Shown here in pieces: positions 51,931-61,224 of a DNA stretch of 64,000 nt. Within the stretch, counting starts at the first letter, position 1; every line of letters starts with the position of its first letter. The translations under genes and the position numbers were made by a program. Location: contig NZ_JANLOD010000019.1 of NCBI RefSeq assembly GCF_025466085.1, positions 24,303-88,302 on the forward strand, given 5' to 3'. The notes under the pieces were generated by a model. It was given only the letters and a program-made list of their open reading frames with translations. It was not told the origin of the DNA and searched no databases. Source of the DNA: Pseudomonas sp. 14P_8.1_Bac3. Its GTDB lineage: Bacteria > Pseudomonadota > Gammaproteobacteria > Pseudomonadales > Pseudomonadaceae.

Positions 51931-51967
51931 GACCTGTAGGAGCCTGGCCTGCCCGCGATGGATCGCG
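51931..51967. repeat. Single degenerate REP arm
   Basis: CCTGTAGGAGCCTGGCCTGC followed by CCGCGATGG is one arm with no inverted partner. Confidence 0.6.
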
Positions 51968-52056
51968 CAGCGGCCCCAAAATTTGAGAACACGACTTTCA
52001 GGTATAACCCAGATTTCGTCATCACGACGCCTTCGCAGCCGAACGGCCCCGAGGTT

Positions 52057-52890
52057 TTAGCCGTCAGTGGACCGGCTCACCGCCTCCCACGTCTCGATCT
52101 CCTGCGTCATCGTCGCCAGCTTCTCACGCACCAACTGCAACGCATCGCTGCCCAGCAGCAAGTGGGCGGGTGGCGCGTTACTGCCAATCAGCGTCAGCAT
52201 GGCCCGGGCGGCTTTCACCGGGTCACCCAGCTGTTTGCCGCTCTTGCTTTGCCGCGCCTGGCGGATGGGGTCGAAGGACGCATCGTAGTCGGCGATGCTG
52301 CGCTCCGACCGACGCATCGAGCGCCCGGCCCAGTCGGTGCGAAACGACCCCGGCGCCACGGCGGTGACTGCGATGCCGAACGGCTTGAGCTCCTTGCTCA
52401 AGGTGTCGGAAATACCTTCCAGGGCAAATTTGCTCCCGCAGTAATAGGCAATCCCTGGGAGGGTGATGAAACCGCCCATGGAGGTGATATTGATGATGTG
52501 CCCGGCCCGGCGCTGGCGAAAAAACGGCACGAAGGCCTTGGTCACCGCCACCGCGCCGAACACGTTCACGTCGAACTGCTGGCGCATCTCGTCGAGCCTC
52601 GACTCTTCGAAAATGCCTTCATGGCCATACCCGGCGTTGTTGACCAGCACATCCACCGGTCCAAGGCTGGCTTCGACCTCGGCGACTACTGCGTCGATGC
52701 GGGCGAAATCAGTGACATCCAGGCAACGTCCGAACGCTTGCTGCGAAGCATGCGATTCAAACTCGACCCGCGCCGCTTCGCTGCGCACGGTGCCGATCAC
52801 CCGATGCCCCCCTGCGAGCGCTTCGTTGGCCAACGCCTTGCCGAAACCGCTGCTCACACCGGTGATGAATAACGTCTTTTTCCCACTCAT
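52057..52890 (-). CDS. Short-chain dehydrogenase/reductase
   Basis: This is a 277-residue classical SDR. The cofactor motif is TGVSSGFGKAL (about 11-21), followed by NNAGYG. The catalytic Ser is in INITSMGGFITLPG, and the Tyr and Lys are in YYCGSKFALEG. The charged residue after the first strand (VRSEAARVEF) suggests NADP or NAD cannot be decided by eye. The start at 52890 is the ATG that opens the Rossmann fold. It is divergent from an AraC regulator that probably controls it. Substrate unknown. Confidence 0.87.
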   Translation of the reverse strand: MSGKKTLFITGVSSGFGKALANEALAGGHRVIGTVRSEAARVEFESHASQQAFGRCLDVTDFARIDAVVAEVEASLGPVDVLVNNAGYGHEGIFEESRLDEMRQQFDVNVFGAVAVTKAFVPFFRQRRAGHIINITSMGGFITLPGIAYYCGSKFALEGISDTLSKELKPFGIAVTAVAPGSFRTDWAGRSMRRSERSIADYDASFDPIRQARQSKSGKQLGDPVKAARAMLTLIGSNAPPAHLLLGSDALQLVREKLATMTQEIETWEAVSRSTDG

Positions 52891-53078
52891 GCGCACACTC
52901 CAACTCGGGATTGCACTGCCACACCGCGCGGCAGTCAGGCTGGACACCAGAGTAGAAGCACAAGCGCACACCTTGAACGTCCATTGCTGTGAGTGATTTG
53001 CCTATTCCTCTGAATGCATTGTGTTGTGCATCCAACGGGCTCACATTCAAACCCAATGAATGTAAGGAAGGACAAACG

Positions 53079-54017
53079 ATGAGCCCGACAGCAGTTGATC
53101 AAAACGATTGCCAGCAACGAACGATCTCGCTGCTCAGTCGACTCGCCCCGGACGAAGGCTACAACCTAACGCCGCTGGCGGACGTGCGTTTGCTGCGTTC
53201 GAACCGTCCGCTGCAACGTACGCCGGTCCTCTACGATCCGGGCATCGTCATCGTCTGCCAGGGACGCAAGCGCGGCTATTGGGGCAACAGCACCTACCTT
53301 TACGATGCCCGGCATTATCTGGCGGTGACTGTCCCGGTGCCGTTCACCATGGAAACCGATGCCAGCGAAGACGAACCACTGCTGGCAATCTACCTTCATC
53401 TGGATTTCAACCTGGTCGCCGAGCTGCTGCTGCAACTCGGCGACCAACCTTTTGCCGCGCCCCAAGGCATGTTCGCCTCGCCCATGGAGCCGCGTCTTAG
53501 CCAATCAGTCCTGCGGCTGCTGGAAGCGCTCGACTCGCCGCTGGACAGTCGCCTGCTCGGACCGGCGCTGGTGCGGGAAATCTATTACCGGATTCTCACC
53601 GGCGCCCAGGGCGGATCGATGCGTGCGGCGCTCACCGCGAGGGGTCGTTTTGCTCACATCTCTCAAGCCTTGCGGAAAATCCACGCCAATCTCGGCGAAC
53701 CGATGCAAGTGGAGGATTTGGCCAGGGAGGCCAACATGAGCGTGCCGACCTTCCACGCCCATTTCAAAGCGATCACCCACACCTCGCCGATGCAATACCT
53801 GAAGACCACCCGCCTGCATCAGGCGCGGCTGTTGATGGCTCGCAGCGGGTGCAGCGTTGCGTCGGCCGCCGCGCAAGTCGGTTATGAAAGCGGCTCGCAA
53901 TTCAGTCGCGAATTCAAAAGGCTGTTCGGGCGTACGCCGACCGATGAAGTGACGCGCATGAAAGGCTCATTTGCGCTGCCACCGCTTGAAAACGCGGTGT
54001 TCGTGTCCTCTCATTGA
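53079..54017 (+). CDS. AraC-family transcriptional regulator
   Basis: This is a 312-residue AraC regulator with an N-terminal AraC_N cupin-type sensor domain (LLRSNRPLQRTPVLYDPGIVIVCQGRKRGYWGN, then HYLAVTVPVPFTMETDASEDEPLLAIYLHLDF) and C-terminal double helix-turn-helix (MQVEDLAREANMSVPTFHAHFKAITHTSPMQYLKTTRLHQARLLM and SVASAAAQVGYESGSQFSREFKRLFGRTP). AAGGAAGG precedes the ATG. It is divergent from the SDR gene across 188 bp; control of that gene is likely. Confidence 0.9.
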   Translation: MSPTAVDQNDCQQRTISLLSRLAPDEGYNLTPLADVRLLRSNRPLQRTPVLYDPGIVIVCQGRKRGYWGNSTYLYDARHYLAVTVPVPFTMETDASEDEPLLAIYLHLDFNLVAELLLQLGDQPFAAPQGMFASPMEPRLSQSVLRLLEALDSPLDSRLLGPALVREIYYRILTGAQGGSMRAALTARGRFAHISQALRKIHANLGEPMQVEDLAREANMSVPTFHAHFKAITHTSPMQYLKTTRLHQARLLMARSGCSVASAAAQVGYESGSQFSREFKRLFGRTPTDEVTRMKGSFALPPLENAVFVSSH

Positions 54018-54156
54018 TGCCGCGTCGGCATGACCGGACCAACGGCGCGACGGCGCTGGAACATCGTCTACGATCAATAGCACCGTTGACCCACCTGCTT
54101 CGCCATCAGGTCGTCGTGGCGTGCGGTCCAAGTCTCAGACGCTTGAGGTCTCCCGC

Positions 54157-56385
54157 ATGCCGGCCAGCCGATTTTCCCTTGATAAAACCCTCATCACCCT
54201 CGACGCCCGTCCGGACCGTCTCGATCTGCGCGATCGCCTGTTCACCCCACGCGTGCAGTCGTTACCACCCTCCTGGCCCGCCGACACCGACATCGCCGCA
54301 GAACTCTCGGGTTATCTGGCTCGGGACATGGTGCTGTACCAGGGCAACGAGGGCGCGTGTACCGGGTTCGGATTGGCGGCGGTGGTCAACTTTCTGTTGT
54401 GGCGCCGCGACCGCACGGCCGTCAAGACCAGTCCGCGCCAGCTTTATCACCTGGCCAAGCTTTATGACGAATGGCCCGGCGAGGATTACGCCGGCTCCAG
54501 TTGTCGCGGTGCGTTGAAGGGTTGGCATAAACACGGTGTTTGCGCACAGGAGCTGTGGCCCTACACCGTCAAGCCCGATGGCTCGGTCCCGGCGTTCGAA
54601 GCACCGGCCGAGAATTGGGCCGCCGATGCGGTGACACGGCCGATGGGCGTCTACTACCGCGTCGAGAAGGACGATGTAACCGCGATGATGGCCGCACTGT
54701 ATGAAGCCGGCGCGTTGTACGTCTCGGCCAACGTGCATCAGGGCTGGGCACTGATGCGGCCCAAAGGCAAAAAAAGCCCGGTGGCCGCGTTCGAAAGCAT
54801 GGCGCAACTGCCGGTGATCAAAGGGTCGCCGACAACTCAGGGCGGCCATGCCTTTGCCTTGATCGGCTACACCAGCCAGGGCTTCATTGTGCAGAACTCC
54901 TGGTCCACCGACTGGGGGTTTTCCGGCTTCGCCATCCTGACGTTCGAAGACTGGCTGGCCAACGGCACCGACGCCTGGACTGTGTCCCTCGGCGTGCCAA
55001 TCGAACACGGCGGCCTGTCCCATGATGCGCGCCCGGCACGCTCAAAGGCGGATGTGCAATCACCTTATCGCAATGCGCTGTCGAGCTCGAATGCCAAGCG
55101 CGAAGGCTTCTCGCTGTTCACCGCCAGCTCCGCGGATTCTCAGCGCAAAGGGCCGGCGCTGCTGACCAAGGATCAGGCGTACGGCCTGACCATCGTCATG
55201 GAAAACAACGGCAGCATCGGCCCGCGGTTGACCGACGTGGAAAACGTCCGCGCAGGGGTCAAGCGGATCGTCTACGAAGCGCCCCAAACCTGGTACGGCA
55301 AACTGCCGGCAGCCAATAAACCTGCGGTGTTACGGATCGCGATTATTGCCCACGGCGGGCTCAACTCCGAACAGGACTCCATCAACCGGATCTGCGCGAT
55401 GGCCCCCTACTTTCTGGAAAACGGCATCTATCCGCTGTTCGTCACCTGGCGCACCGGCGCGCTCGAGACATTGGCGGATATCATCCAGGACGCCCTGCCT
55501 GGCGTGTTCGGCGGTGGCGGCGTCAGCGACGTCTTGAAGCTGATCAAGGACAAAGCCCTGGAAGGCCTTGATCGCACCGTCGAGTTGGCGACCAAGAAAC
55601 TCGGCGGCGATCAGTGGAGCCAGATGAAACAGAATGCCGAAGCCGCAGCCGTCGCGGGCTTCACGCCGCGCGGCCTGGTGGAATTGGCCGACAACCTGAA
55701 AACACTGATCGGCGACCTGGGCCAGAAGAAAGTCGAACTGCACCTGATCGGCCATTCGGCGGGCTCGTTGATCAACGGCCACCTGATCCGCCTGCTGTGG
55801 GCCAGAGGGTTACCCATTGCGACTTCGACGCTGATGGCGCCGGCCTGCACCCTGGATTTCGCCAACCAGACCTACCGCAAAGTCATCGAGGACGGCGGGC
55901 TCAAGCGCAAGGACTTCCACATTCACTTGCTGTCCGATCAGCGTGAACAATTGGATAACGTCGTTGGCGCGTACCACAAATCGCTGCTCTATCTGGTTTC
56001 CCGTGCCTACGAAGAACTGCAGCGCATGCCATTGCTGGGCATGGCCAACGCCCTAGATGGCAGCTGCCAGGACTTCAGCGATCCCGACCTGGCGGTGTGG
56101 AACATCGCCGCGCGCAACATGACCGAACAGTGGAACAATTTCTATTGGGGTAACAGCATCCCCGCCGGTTTCGCCGCTACCGGTCGCGGGCTGCCGGACG
56201 CCGCCGCGCAAACCCTGCACATTTTCAACGACCCCAAGATGAACTATGGCGCGGGGGTCAAGAAGGATGCGTCCCATGGCGGGTTCGACAATGACGTCAA
56301 TGTCATCACCTCCATCTTGCTGACCCTCCTTCGCCAGCCTGCGGATGCGAAGCTGACCCAACCCGTGGTGAACCTCAACTACTGA
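54157..56385 (+). CDS. Papain-like cysteine protease fused to an alpha/beta hydrolase
   Basis: This is a 742-residue two-domain enzyme with no signal peptide. Residues about 20-285 are a papain-fold (C1) domain: the oxyanion Gln62 and nucleophile Cys68 in QGNEGACTGFGLAAVVNFL, the His231 in TTQGGHAFALIGY and the Asn247 in VQNSWSTDWGFSGFAIL. A linker (about 290-340) follows. Residues about 390-735 are an alpha/beta hydrolase: IAIIAHGGLNSEQDS, the nucleophile elbow GHSAG with Ser534, an acid probably in the LLSDQREQLDN region, and a late His707 in DASHGGFDNDVNVITS. All residues for both active centres are seen. GAGG lies 8 nt before the ATG. It is a single gene between an AraC gene and topB. I know no characterised protein of this architecture; the substrate is unknown. 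Confidence 0.82.
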   Translation: MPASRFSLDKTLITLDARPDRLDLRDRLFTPRVQSLPPSWPADTDIAAELSGYLARDMVLYQGNEGACTGFGLAAVVNFLLWRRDRTAVKTSPRQLYHLAKLYDEWPGEDYAGSSCRGALKGWHKHGVCAQELWPYTVKPDGSVPAFEAPAENWAADAVTRPMGVYYRVEKDDVTAMMAALYEAGALYVSANVHQGWALMRPKGKKSPVAAFESMAQLPVIKGSPTTQGGHAFALIGYTSQGFIVQNSWSTDWGFSGFAILTFEDWLANGTDAWTVSLGVPIEHGGLSHDARPARSKADVQSPYRNALSSSNAKREGFSLFTASSADSQRKGPALLTKDQAYGLTIVMENNGSIGPRLTDVENVRAGVKRIVYEAPQTWYGKLPAANKPAVLRIAIIAHGGLNSEQDSINRICAMAPYFLENGIYPLFVTWRTGALETLADIIQDALPGVFGGGGVSDVLKLIKDKALEGLDRTVELATKKLGGDQWSQMKQNAEAAAVAGFTPRGLVELADNLKTLIGDLGQKKVELHLIGHSAGSLINGHLIRLLWARGLPIATSTLMAPACTLDFANQTYRKVIEDGGLKRKDFHIHLLSDQREQLDNVVGAYHKSLLYLVSRAYEELQRMPLLGMANALDGSCQDFSDPDLAVWNIAARNMTEQWNNFYWGNSIPAGFAATGRGLPDAAAQTLHIFNDPKMNYGAGVKKDASHGGFDNDVNVITSILLTLLRQPADAKLTQPVVNLNY

Positions 56386-56640
56386 ACACCGCGGCCTCCA
56401 GCACTGACGCAATACCTTGTAGGAGCCAGCATGCTGGCGATGCCCGTGAACGATAACGCGGGAAGTCTGAATGAACGCGTCGCCCGGACGTTTTTTCGCG
56501 AGCAAGCTCGCTCCTACGGGAACCGTTTGCCGCAATAATCCGAAACCCGGAAACTGTACATCCATACAGATAAAGATTGCCCCATCACTCATCAACCGCC
56601 ATTCTGTGCACCTTCCGGCAGTTGATGAACGTTGGTGGTT
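56386..56640. other. Intergenic region between the fusion enzyme and topB
   Basis: A BIME occupies 56418-56518. The remaining 120 bp before topB are more AT-rich (GAAACTGTACATCCATACAG, then ATAAAGATTG) and probably hold its promoter. No small ORF is supported. Confidence 0.7.
56418..56518. repeat. BIME upstream of topB
   Basis: TGTAGGAGCCAGCATGCTGG at the left (GCCAGC type) and TTCGCGAGCAAGCTCGCTCC at the right; the loop contains GTGAACGATAACGCGGG. As at 45890, one arm is of each type. Confidence 0.83.
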
Positions 56641-58590
56641 ATGCGGCTGTACCTTTGTGAAAAACCTTCCCAGGCCAAAGACATTGCGGCCGTGCTCGGC
56701 GCCAGGCGCCGCGGCGACGGCTGCTGGCTGGGAACGGACGTCACGGTGACCTGGTGCATCGGCCATCTGCTTGAAACCGCACCGCCGGATGCCTACGACG
56801 CGCGCTACAAACGCTGGGTGCTGGCCGACCTGCCGATCATCCCGGACAAATGGAAAATGACCGTCAAGCCGCGCACCGCCAGTCAATACAAAGTCGTCAA
56901 ACGCTTGCTCGGCGAGGCGGACGAACTGGTGATCGCCACCGACGCCGACCGCGAAGGCGAAATGATCGCCCGGGAACTGGTCGAGCATTGTCGTTATCGC
57001 GGGCCGATCCAGCGCTTGTGGCTGTCGGCGCTGGACGATGCGTCGATCCGCAAGGCACTGGCTGCGCTGAAGCCTGGAGCGGAAACCTTCAGCCTCTATC
57101 ATTCGGCGCTGGGACGTTCGCGGGCCGACTGGCTGATCGGCATGAACATGAGCCGGTTGTTCACGCTGCTCGGGCGCCAGTCCGGTTACCAAGGCGTATT
57201 GCCGGTGGGCCGGGTGCAAACGCCGACGCTCCGCCTGGTGGTGGATCGCGACCGCAGCATTGCCGATTTCATCCCGGTCGCTTACTGGGCCATCGACGTG
57301 CAATTGCTGCACGACCGCACCGCGTTCACCGCACAGTGGCGTGCGGCCTCCGACGCGTGTGACGATCAGGACCGCTGCCTCAATCAAGCCCTGGCACAAA
57401 AAGCCGCAGCGGCAATTGGCAGCGCGGCGACTGCCCGGGTGACCAGGTTGCGCACCGAACGCCTGCGTGAAGTGGCACCGCTGCCGTTCGACCTGGGCAC
57501 GTTGCAGGAAGTCTGCTCGAAGAAGCTCGGCCTCGGCGCCCAGGAAACCCTCGACATCGCTCAAGCGCTATACGAAACCCACAAAGTCATCACCTACCCG
57601 CGCAGCGATTGCGGCTACCTGCCTGTCAGTCAGCACAGCGAAGCACCGACAATTCTCGCGGCGCTGCGGCAAGCGGATCCGGCCCTCAACGCCTTGCAGG
57701 ACTACCTGCAACCCCAGCGCCGTTCACGGGCGTGGAACGACGCAAAAGTCAGCGCTCACCACGGCATCATTCCTACCGCAGCGGCGAAGAACCTCGAGCG
57801 GCTGATGGGCAAGCAACGCGCGGTCTACACCCTGATCCGGGCGCGCTACCTCGCACAGTTCCTGCCCAATCACGAATACGACCGCACCCAGGCCGACTTC
57901 GACTGCGCCGGCGAGGCCCTGCGTGCCGTCGGCAAGCAGATCGTCGAGCCCGGCTGGAAGCGCGCCCTGCCCGAGGCCCTCGCACCGGCAAAGGGCCGCG
58001 AATTACCCGCACCGCAAACCCTGCCGACCCTCGCCGAAGGGCGTGACTGCGCGGTGGCCGACGTCAAGCTCAAGGACCTGTGGACGCAGCCGCCCAAACC
58101 CTTCACTGAAGGCGACCTGATCAAGGCGATGAAGAACGTCGCCAAACTGGTCGAAGACCCTCTGCTCAAACAGAAACTCAAGGACACCACCGGGATTGGC
58201 ACCGAAGCCACTCGCGCTTCGATCATCCAGGGCCTGCTCGACCGCGGCTACCTGATCAAGAACGGCAAGGCCCTGGCCGCAACGCCGGCCGCTTTCAGCC
58301 TGATCGACGCCGTGCCGCGCGCGATCGCCGATCCGGGCACCACGGCGATCTGGGAACAGGCGCTGGACATGGTGCAAAGCGGCGAAATGAGCCTGGAAGA
58401 CTTCGTCACCAAGCAAGCTGCGTGGATGAGCAAACAGGTCGCCCGTTGCGCTGGCCTGAGCCTGACCATCAACGGCCCGGCGAGCCCTGCCGGACGCGGT
58501 GCCACACCGTGGAAAAACAAACGCAAAACGGCCAAGCGCAAACCGGCTACCGGCGCCAAACGTGCAGCAAAAGCGCCGAGTAAAGCTTGA
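56641..58590 (+). CDS. topB: DNA topoisomerase III
   Basis: This is a 649-residue type IA topoisomerase. The Toprim domain has Glu in LYLCEKPSQAKDIA and the Asp pair in IATDADREGEMIAREL. The active Tyr lies in HKVITYPRSDCGYLP, and the conserved LPVGRVQTPTLRLVVDRD is present. The C-terminal tail is Lys/Ala-rich (KNKRKTAKRKPATGAKRAAKAPSKA) and without zinc-binding Cys clusters, as in TopB rather than TopA. It decatenates DNA through single-strand passage. The length is typical. The in-frame codons just before 56641 have no support as a start. Confidence 0.94.
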   Translation: MRLYLCEKPSQAKDIAAVLGARRRGDGCWLGTDVTVTWCIGHLLETAPPDAYDARYKRWVLADLPIIPDKWKMTVKPRTASQYKVVKRLLGEADELVIATDADREGEMIARELVEHCRYRGPIQRLWLSALDDASIRKALAALKPGAETFSLYHSALGRSRADWLIGMNMSRLFTLLGRQSGYQGVLPVGRVQTPTLRLVVDRDRSIADFIPVAYWAIDVQLLHDRTAFTAQWRAASDACDDQDRCLNQALAQKAAAAIGSAATARVTRLRTERLREVAPLPFDLGTLQEVCSKKLGLGAQETLDIAQALYETHKVITYPRSDCGYLPVSQHSEAPTILAALRQADPALNALQDYLQPQRRSRAWNDAKVSAHHGIIPTAAAKNLERLMGKQRAVYTLIRARYLAQFLPNHEYDRTQADFDCAGEALRAVGKQIVEPGWKRALPEALAPAKGRELPAPQTLPTLAEGRDCAVADVKLKDLWTQPPKPFTEGDLIKAMKNVAKLVEDPLLKQKLKDTTGIGTEATRASIIQGLLDRGYLIKNGKALAATPAAFSLIDAVPRAIADPGTTAIWEQALDMVQSGEMSLEDFVTKQAAWMSKQVARCAGLSLTINGPASPAGRGATPWKNKRKTAKRKPATGAKRAAKAPSKA

Positions 58591-58668
58591 GGGCACTTCG
58601 AATCAGTCGCGATGGTCTAGTGTTCTTCAAGCCCGGCGTCAGTCCCATTTTCTGAAAAGGCATCGACC

Positions 58669-59298
58669 ATGATTATTGTCCACCACCTGAACAACTCCCG
58701 CTCCCAGCGCATTCTCTGGTTGCTTGAAGAACTCGCCATTCCTTATGAACTGAAGCTGTATCAGCGCGACCCGAAGACCAATCTGGCTCCGCCGGAACTG
58801 AAAGCGGTCAACGCCTTGGGCAAATCCCCGGTCATCGAAGACGGTGCGCAGAAACTGATTGAGTCCGCTGCCATCATCGACTACCTGATTCGCCGCCATG
58901 GCCAGGGTCGCCTGCAGCCCGATCCGGCTACCCCGGCCTACGATGAGTACGTGCAATGGCTGCATTTCGCCGAAGGCTCGGCCATGCTGCCACTGATGTT
59001 GAACCTGTACGTCGGACGTCTCGGTGAAGCCGGCGCGCCGTTGCACCCGCGCATCAACGCGGAAGTGGCGAATTACCTGGGTTACCTCGACACGGCGCTA
59101 AGTCAATCCGATTACCTGCTGGGCAGTGAATTCAGCGCAGCCGATATCCAGATGAGCTTCATCGGCGAGATAGCCCGCGCCCAAGGCAAGCTCGGCAACT
59201 ATCCCCATGTGACGGCCTGGGTCGAGCGCTTCCAGCAACGTCCGGCCTACATCGCGGCGCTGAAGAAAGGTGGCCAATACGATTTCGCGCCCCGCTGA
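58669..59298 (+). CDS. Glutathione S-transferase
   Basis: This is a 209-residue GST with the thioredoxin-like N-terminal domain (MIIVHHLNNSRSQRILWLLEELAIPYELKLYQRDPKTNLAPPELKAVNALGKSPVIED, with the cis-Pro and the IIDYLI glutathione-binding helix start) and the all-helical C-terminal domain (SAADIQMSFIGEIA). The Ser in NNSRSQ could be the activating residue of the beta/theta-like type. It is 26 bp upstream of an acetyltransferase on the same strand. Confidence 0.9.
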   Translation: MIIVHHLNNSRSQRILWLLEELAIPYELKLYQRDPKTNLAPPELKAVNALGKSPVIEDGAQKLIESAAIIDYLIRRHGQGRLQPDPATPAYDEYVQWLHFAEGSAMLPLMLNLYVGRLGEAGAPLHPRINAEVANYLGYLDTALSQSDYLLGSEFSAADIQMSFIGEIARAQGKLGNYPHVTAWVERFQQRPAYIAALKKGGQYDFAPR

Positions 59299-59323
59299 TT
59301 GCGCTGAACAGGGCACAACCCAC

Positions 59324-59827
59324 ATGCCGCAGATAGAACTGCATCGTGCCCAGCGCGATGAACTGGACACCATCGAGAACCTGATGCAGTTCTATCTGCA
59401 CGATTTCAGCGAGTGGCTGCCGCTGAAACTCGGCGCGCAGGGATTCTTCAATACCCAGGACCAGGAGGATTACTGGCGTGCCCCTGCGACCCAACCTTTC
59501 CTGATCAAGGTCGACGGCGAGCTGGCCGGCTTCGTGACCCTGGATGATCGCACTCACCTGCCCGGCGCCGAGCACAACGTCGGCTATCTGTTTGTGAGCC
59601 GGCGCTATCGTGGCCAAGGCGTCGCGAAATTTGTCATTTCCACCCTCTTGAGCCAGCACCCCGGTCAGTGGCAGATTTTCCACATTGACGCCAATCAGCC
59701 TGCGCGGCTGTTCTGGGCTCAGGTTTTACCAGCGCTTATCGGCGACGGACTCACCCGGCATCATCGCCCGGTAGACGGTTACCCCTGCACGTTCTACCGT
59801 TTCCAAAGCCCGCCGCCATCGTCCTGA
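59324..59827 (+). CDS. GNAT-family N-acetyltransferase
   Basis: This is a 167-residue GNAT enzyme: VNLMQFYLHDFSEWLP-like N-terminal helix region (NLMQFYLHDFSEWLP), the central strand LAGFVTLDDR, acetyl-CoA motif A in VSRRYRGQGVAKFVIS and motif B in IDANQPARLFWAQV. The substrate is unknown. It begins 25 bp after the GST gene and is likely co-transcribed. Confidence 0.88.
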   Translation: MPQIELHRAQRDELDTIENLMQFYLHDFSEWLPLKLGAQGFFNTQDQEDYWRAPATQPFLIKVDGELAGFVTLDDRTHLPGAEHNVGYLFVSRRYRGQGVAKFVISTLLSQHPGQWQIFHIDANQPARLFWAQVLPALIGDGLTRHHRPVDGYPCTFYRFQSPPPSS

Positions 59828-60348
59828 CTCGCGCTTCGCCCTCCTGTTTTTTTTCATTCCAAACAGCTTTGTCCGACAATATGTAGTGCCTGAAAATAAT
59901 CACTACAAAACCGTTGACGCTTCCGATTTGCCCTTGCATGATGCAGACATCTCCCCGATCGGGAGTACGGCAACATGTTTGAGCAAGCTCGTCTGACCGC
60001 CGAGCTGTTTTTCCCGGATACACGCTGCCCACAAGGCAGATTGAAGAAGCTGACCTGGCCCGAACGTCCAGTACAAGGACGAGAAGCGCTGGCGAGCAAT
60101 CCTCATGAAGCTTGTGGCCGACCCTGAAAAGTCGGTAGTGGCCTGAAGGTTATCGCTGCTTCTCTTCGTTGTGACGCTATTGCGTAGCAGTTATTCAACA
60201 CGACTACATGCAACAGACGCGGGACCCCGTCATTGCGACGGCCGACCGCTGACGTCCTGGTTTCGGTGCCAGGGATCAACTAACCGATGGGCTACCTGTA
60301 TTAGCGAATCAACTTTGAAAGATCACCAAATGGTCAAGGGGCTTTATT
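59828..60348 (+). other. 521-bp gene-poor stretch with a possible decayed ORF and long leader
   Basis: No gene is supported. From 59975 a 50-codon frame (MFEQARLTAELFFPDTRCP onward) runs to a stop at 60127; an overlapping frame of good coding character (DEKRWRAILMKLVADPEKSV) ends at a TGA near 60146. Read together they look like one ORF broken by a frameshift. From about 60150 to 60348 lies a leader for the next gene, with AAGGGG before its ATG. No family is recognised. Confidence 0.4.
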
Positions 60349-60678
60349 ATGAATCTGAACAATCAACCCACTATCGATGAACTGGCTCGTATGTTCGCTG
60401 CGAAAAAAGACAGCCACGACAGCCATATCCTGTGGATCAGCAAGTCAGGCCAGGTGCATATCGACTGCCTGTCGCCGCATGCCCATGAAGCCGAGTTCGA
60501 CCAGAACAACCAGAACCTCCTGGCCCGCCTGAAGATGTACCGTCGCGGCCAGGGTTATGTCGGCAAGAAAGCCGCGGCTGACAGGGACTTCATCGGTAAT
60601 GTTCTGCAAACGCTGAAACAGGCCTGGGCCTCGATGCAGAACCAGAACGAAGTTCGGGTGATTGACCGGTTCTACTGA
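60349..60678 (+). CDS. Conserved hypothetical protein, 109 residues
   Basis: This is a small soluble protein: MNLNNQPTIDELARMFAAKK, then DSHILWISKSGQVHIDCLSP and NNQNLLARLKMYRRGQGYVGKKAAADRDFIGNVLQTLKQAWASM. It has a polar, helix-rich composition and one Cys. I do not recognise a domain. AAGGGG lies 9 nt before the ATG, and a perfect terminator follows at 60721-60755, so it is a stand-alone transcription unit. The coding bias and clean boundaries make it a real gene. Confidence 0.75.
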   Translation: MNLNNQPTIDELARMFAAKKDSHDSHILWISKSGQVHIDCLSPHAHEAEFDQNNQNLLARLKMYRRGQGYVGKKAAADRDFIGNVLQTLKQAWASMQNQNEVRVIDRFY

Positions 60679-60720
60679 TAAGGCACCCCAGCGCAGTTGC
60701 TGTAGCAACCGCAACAAATA

Positions 60721-60755
60721 AAGGCCCCGTTCGAATATTCGAGCGGGGCCTTTTT
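60721..60755 (+). terminator. Rho-independent terminator
   Basis: AAGGCCCCG and CGGGGCCTT form a 9-bp GC-rich stem around the self-complementary TCGAATATTCGA, followed by TTTTTG. It ends the transcript of the 109-residue protein. Confidence 0.95.
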
Positions 60756-60823
60756 GTTTGTCTCCAGTTTCCCAAACACAGCTATCGTTAGCCTATCCAC
60801 TGTTGTCCCTGGAGAGGTGTGCG

Positions 60824-61126
60824 ATGAAAACCAATTTCATGTTTGCGCTGTTGCTGCTGTTGACGAGTGCGGCTCAGGCCAACAGCGTCGACGGCGTCCC
60901 GTCATTTGCGGTGGAATGTCCCGGCAAGATCCTCGTCCAGGCGGATCAGGACGGACCAGTGCTCATCAATAGCAAGGAAGCCGAGACCAAAGCCATCGAT
61001 GATCGCCACTTCGAAGCCAAGGGGTCGGGTATCACGCTCTCCATCGTCCTCGCCGATGACGACTCAGTGGCCGTGTCCTCCACCGGCAAGGCGTCCAACG
61101 GCGTGTGCCAGTCAGTGGATGACTGA
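60824..61126 (+). CDS. Small secreted protein of unknown function
   Basis: This is a 100-residue protein with a signal peptide (MKTNFMFALLLLLTSAAQANS). The mature part has two Cys (VECPGKILV and NGVCQSV) that could form a disulfide, and an alternating beta pattern. GGAGAGG lies 7 nt before the ATG; an upstream in-frame start at 60758 would bury the signal peptide. Only the periplasmic location is supported. Confidence 0.7.
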   Translation: MKTNFMFALLLLLTSAAQANSVDGVPSFAVECPGKILVQADQDGPVLINSKEAETKAIDDRHFEAKGSGITLSIVLADDDSVAVSSTGKASNGVCQSVDD

Positions 61127-61224
61127 GTCCGAAGAATCGGTGGTGCCCAACGCCAGTTCCATGAACGCCACTGACGCCGCACTGTGGCAACAACACAATC
61201 ATCTCTGGGCGCTGCGCTCTGGCC

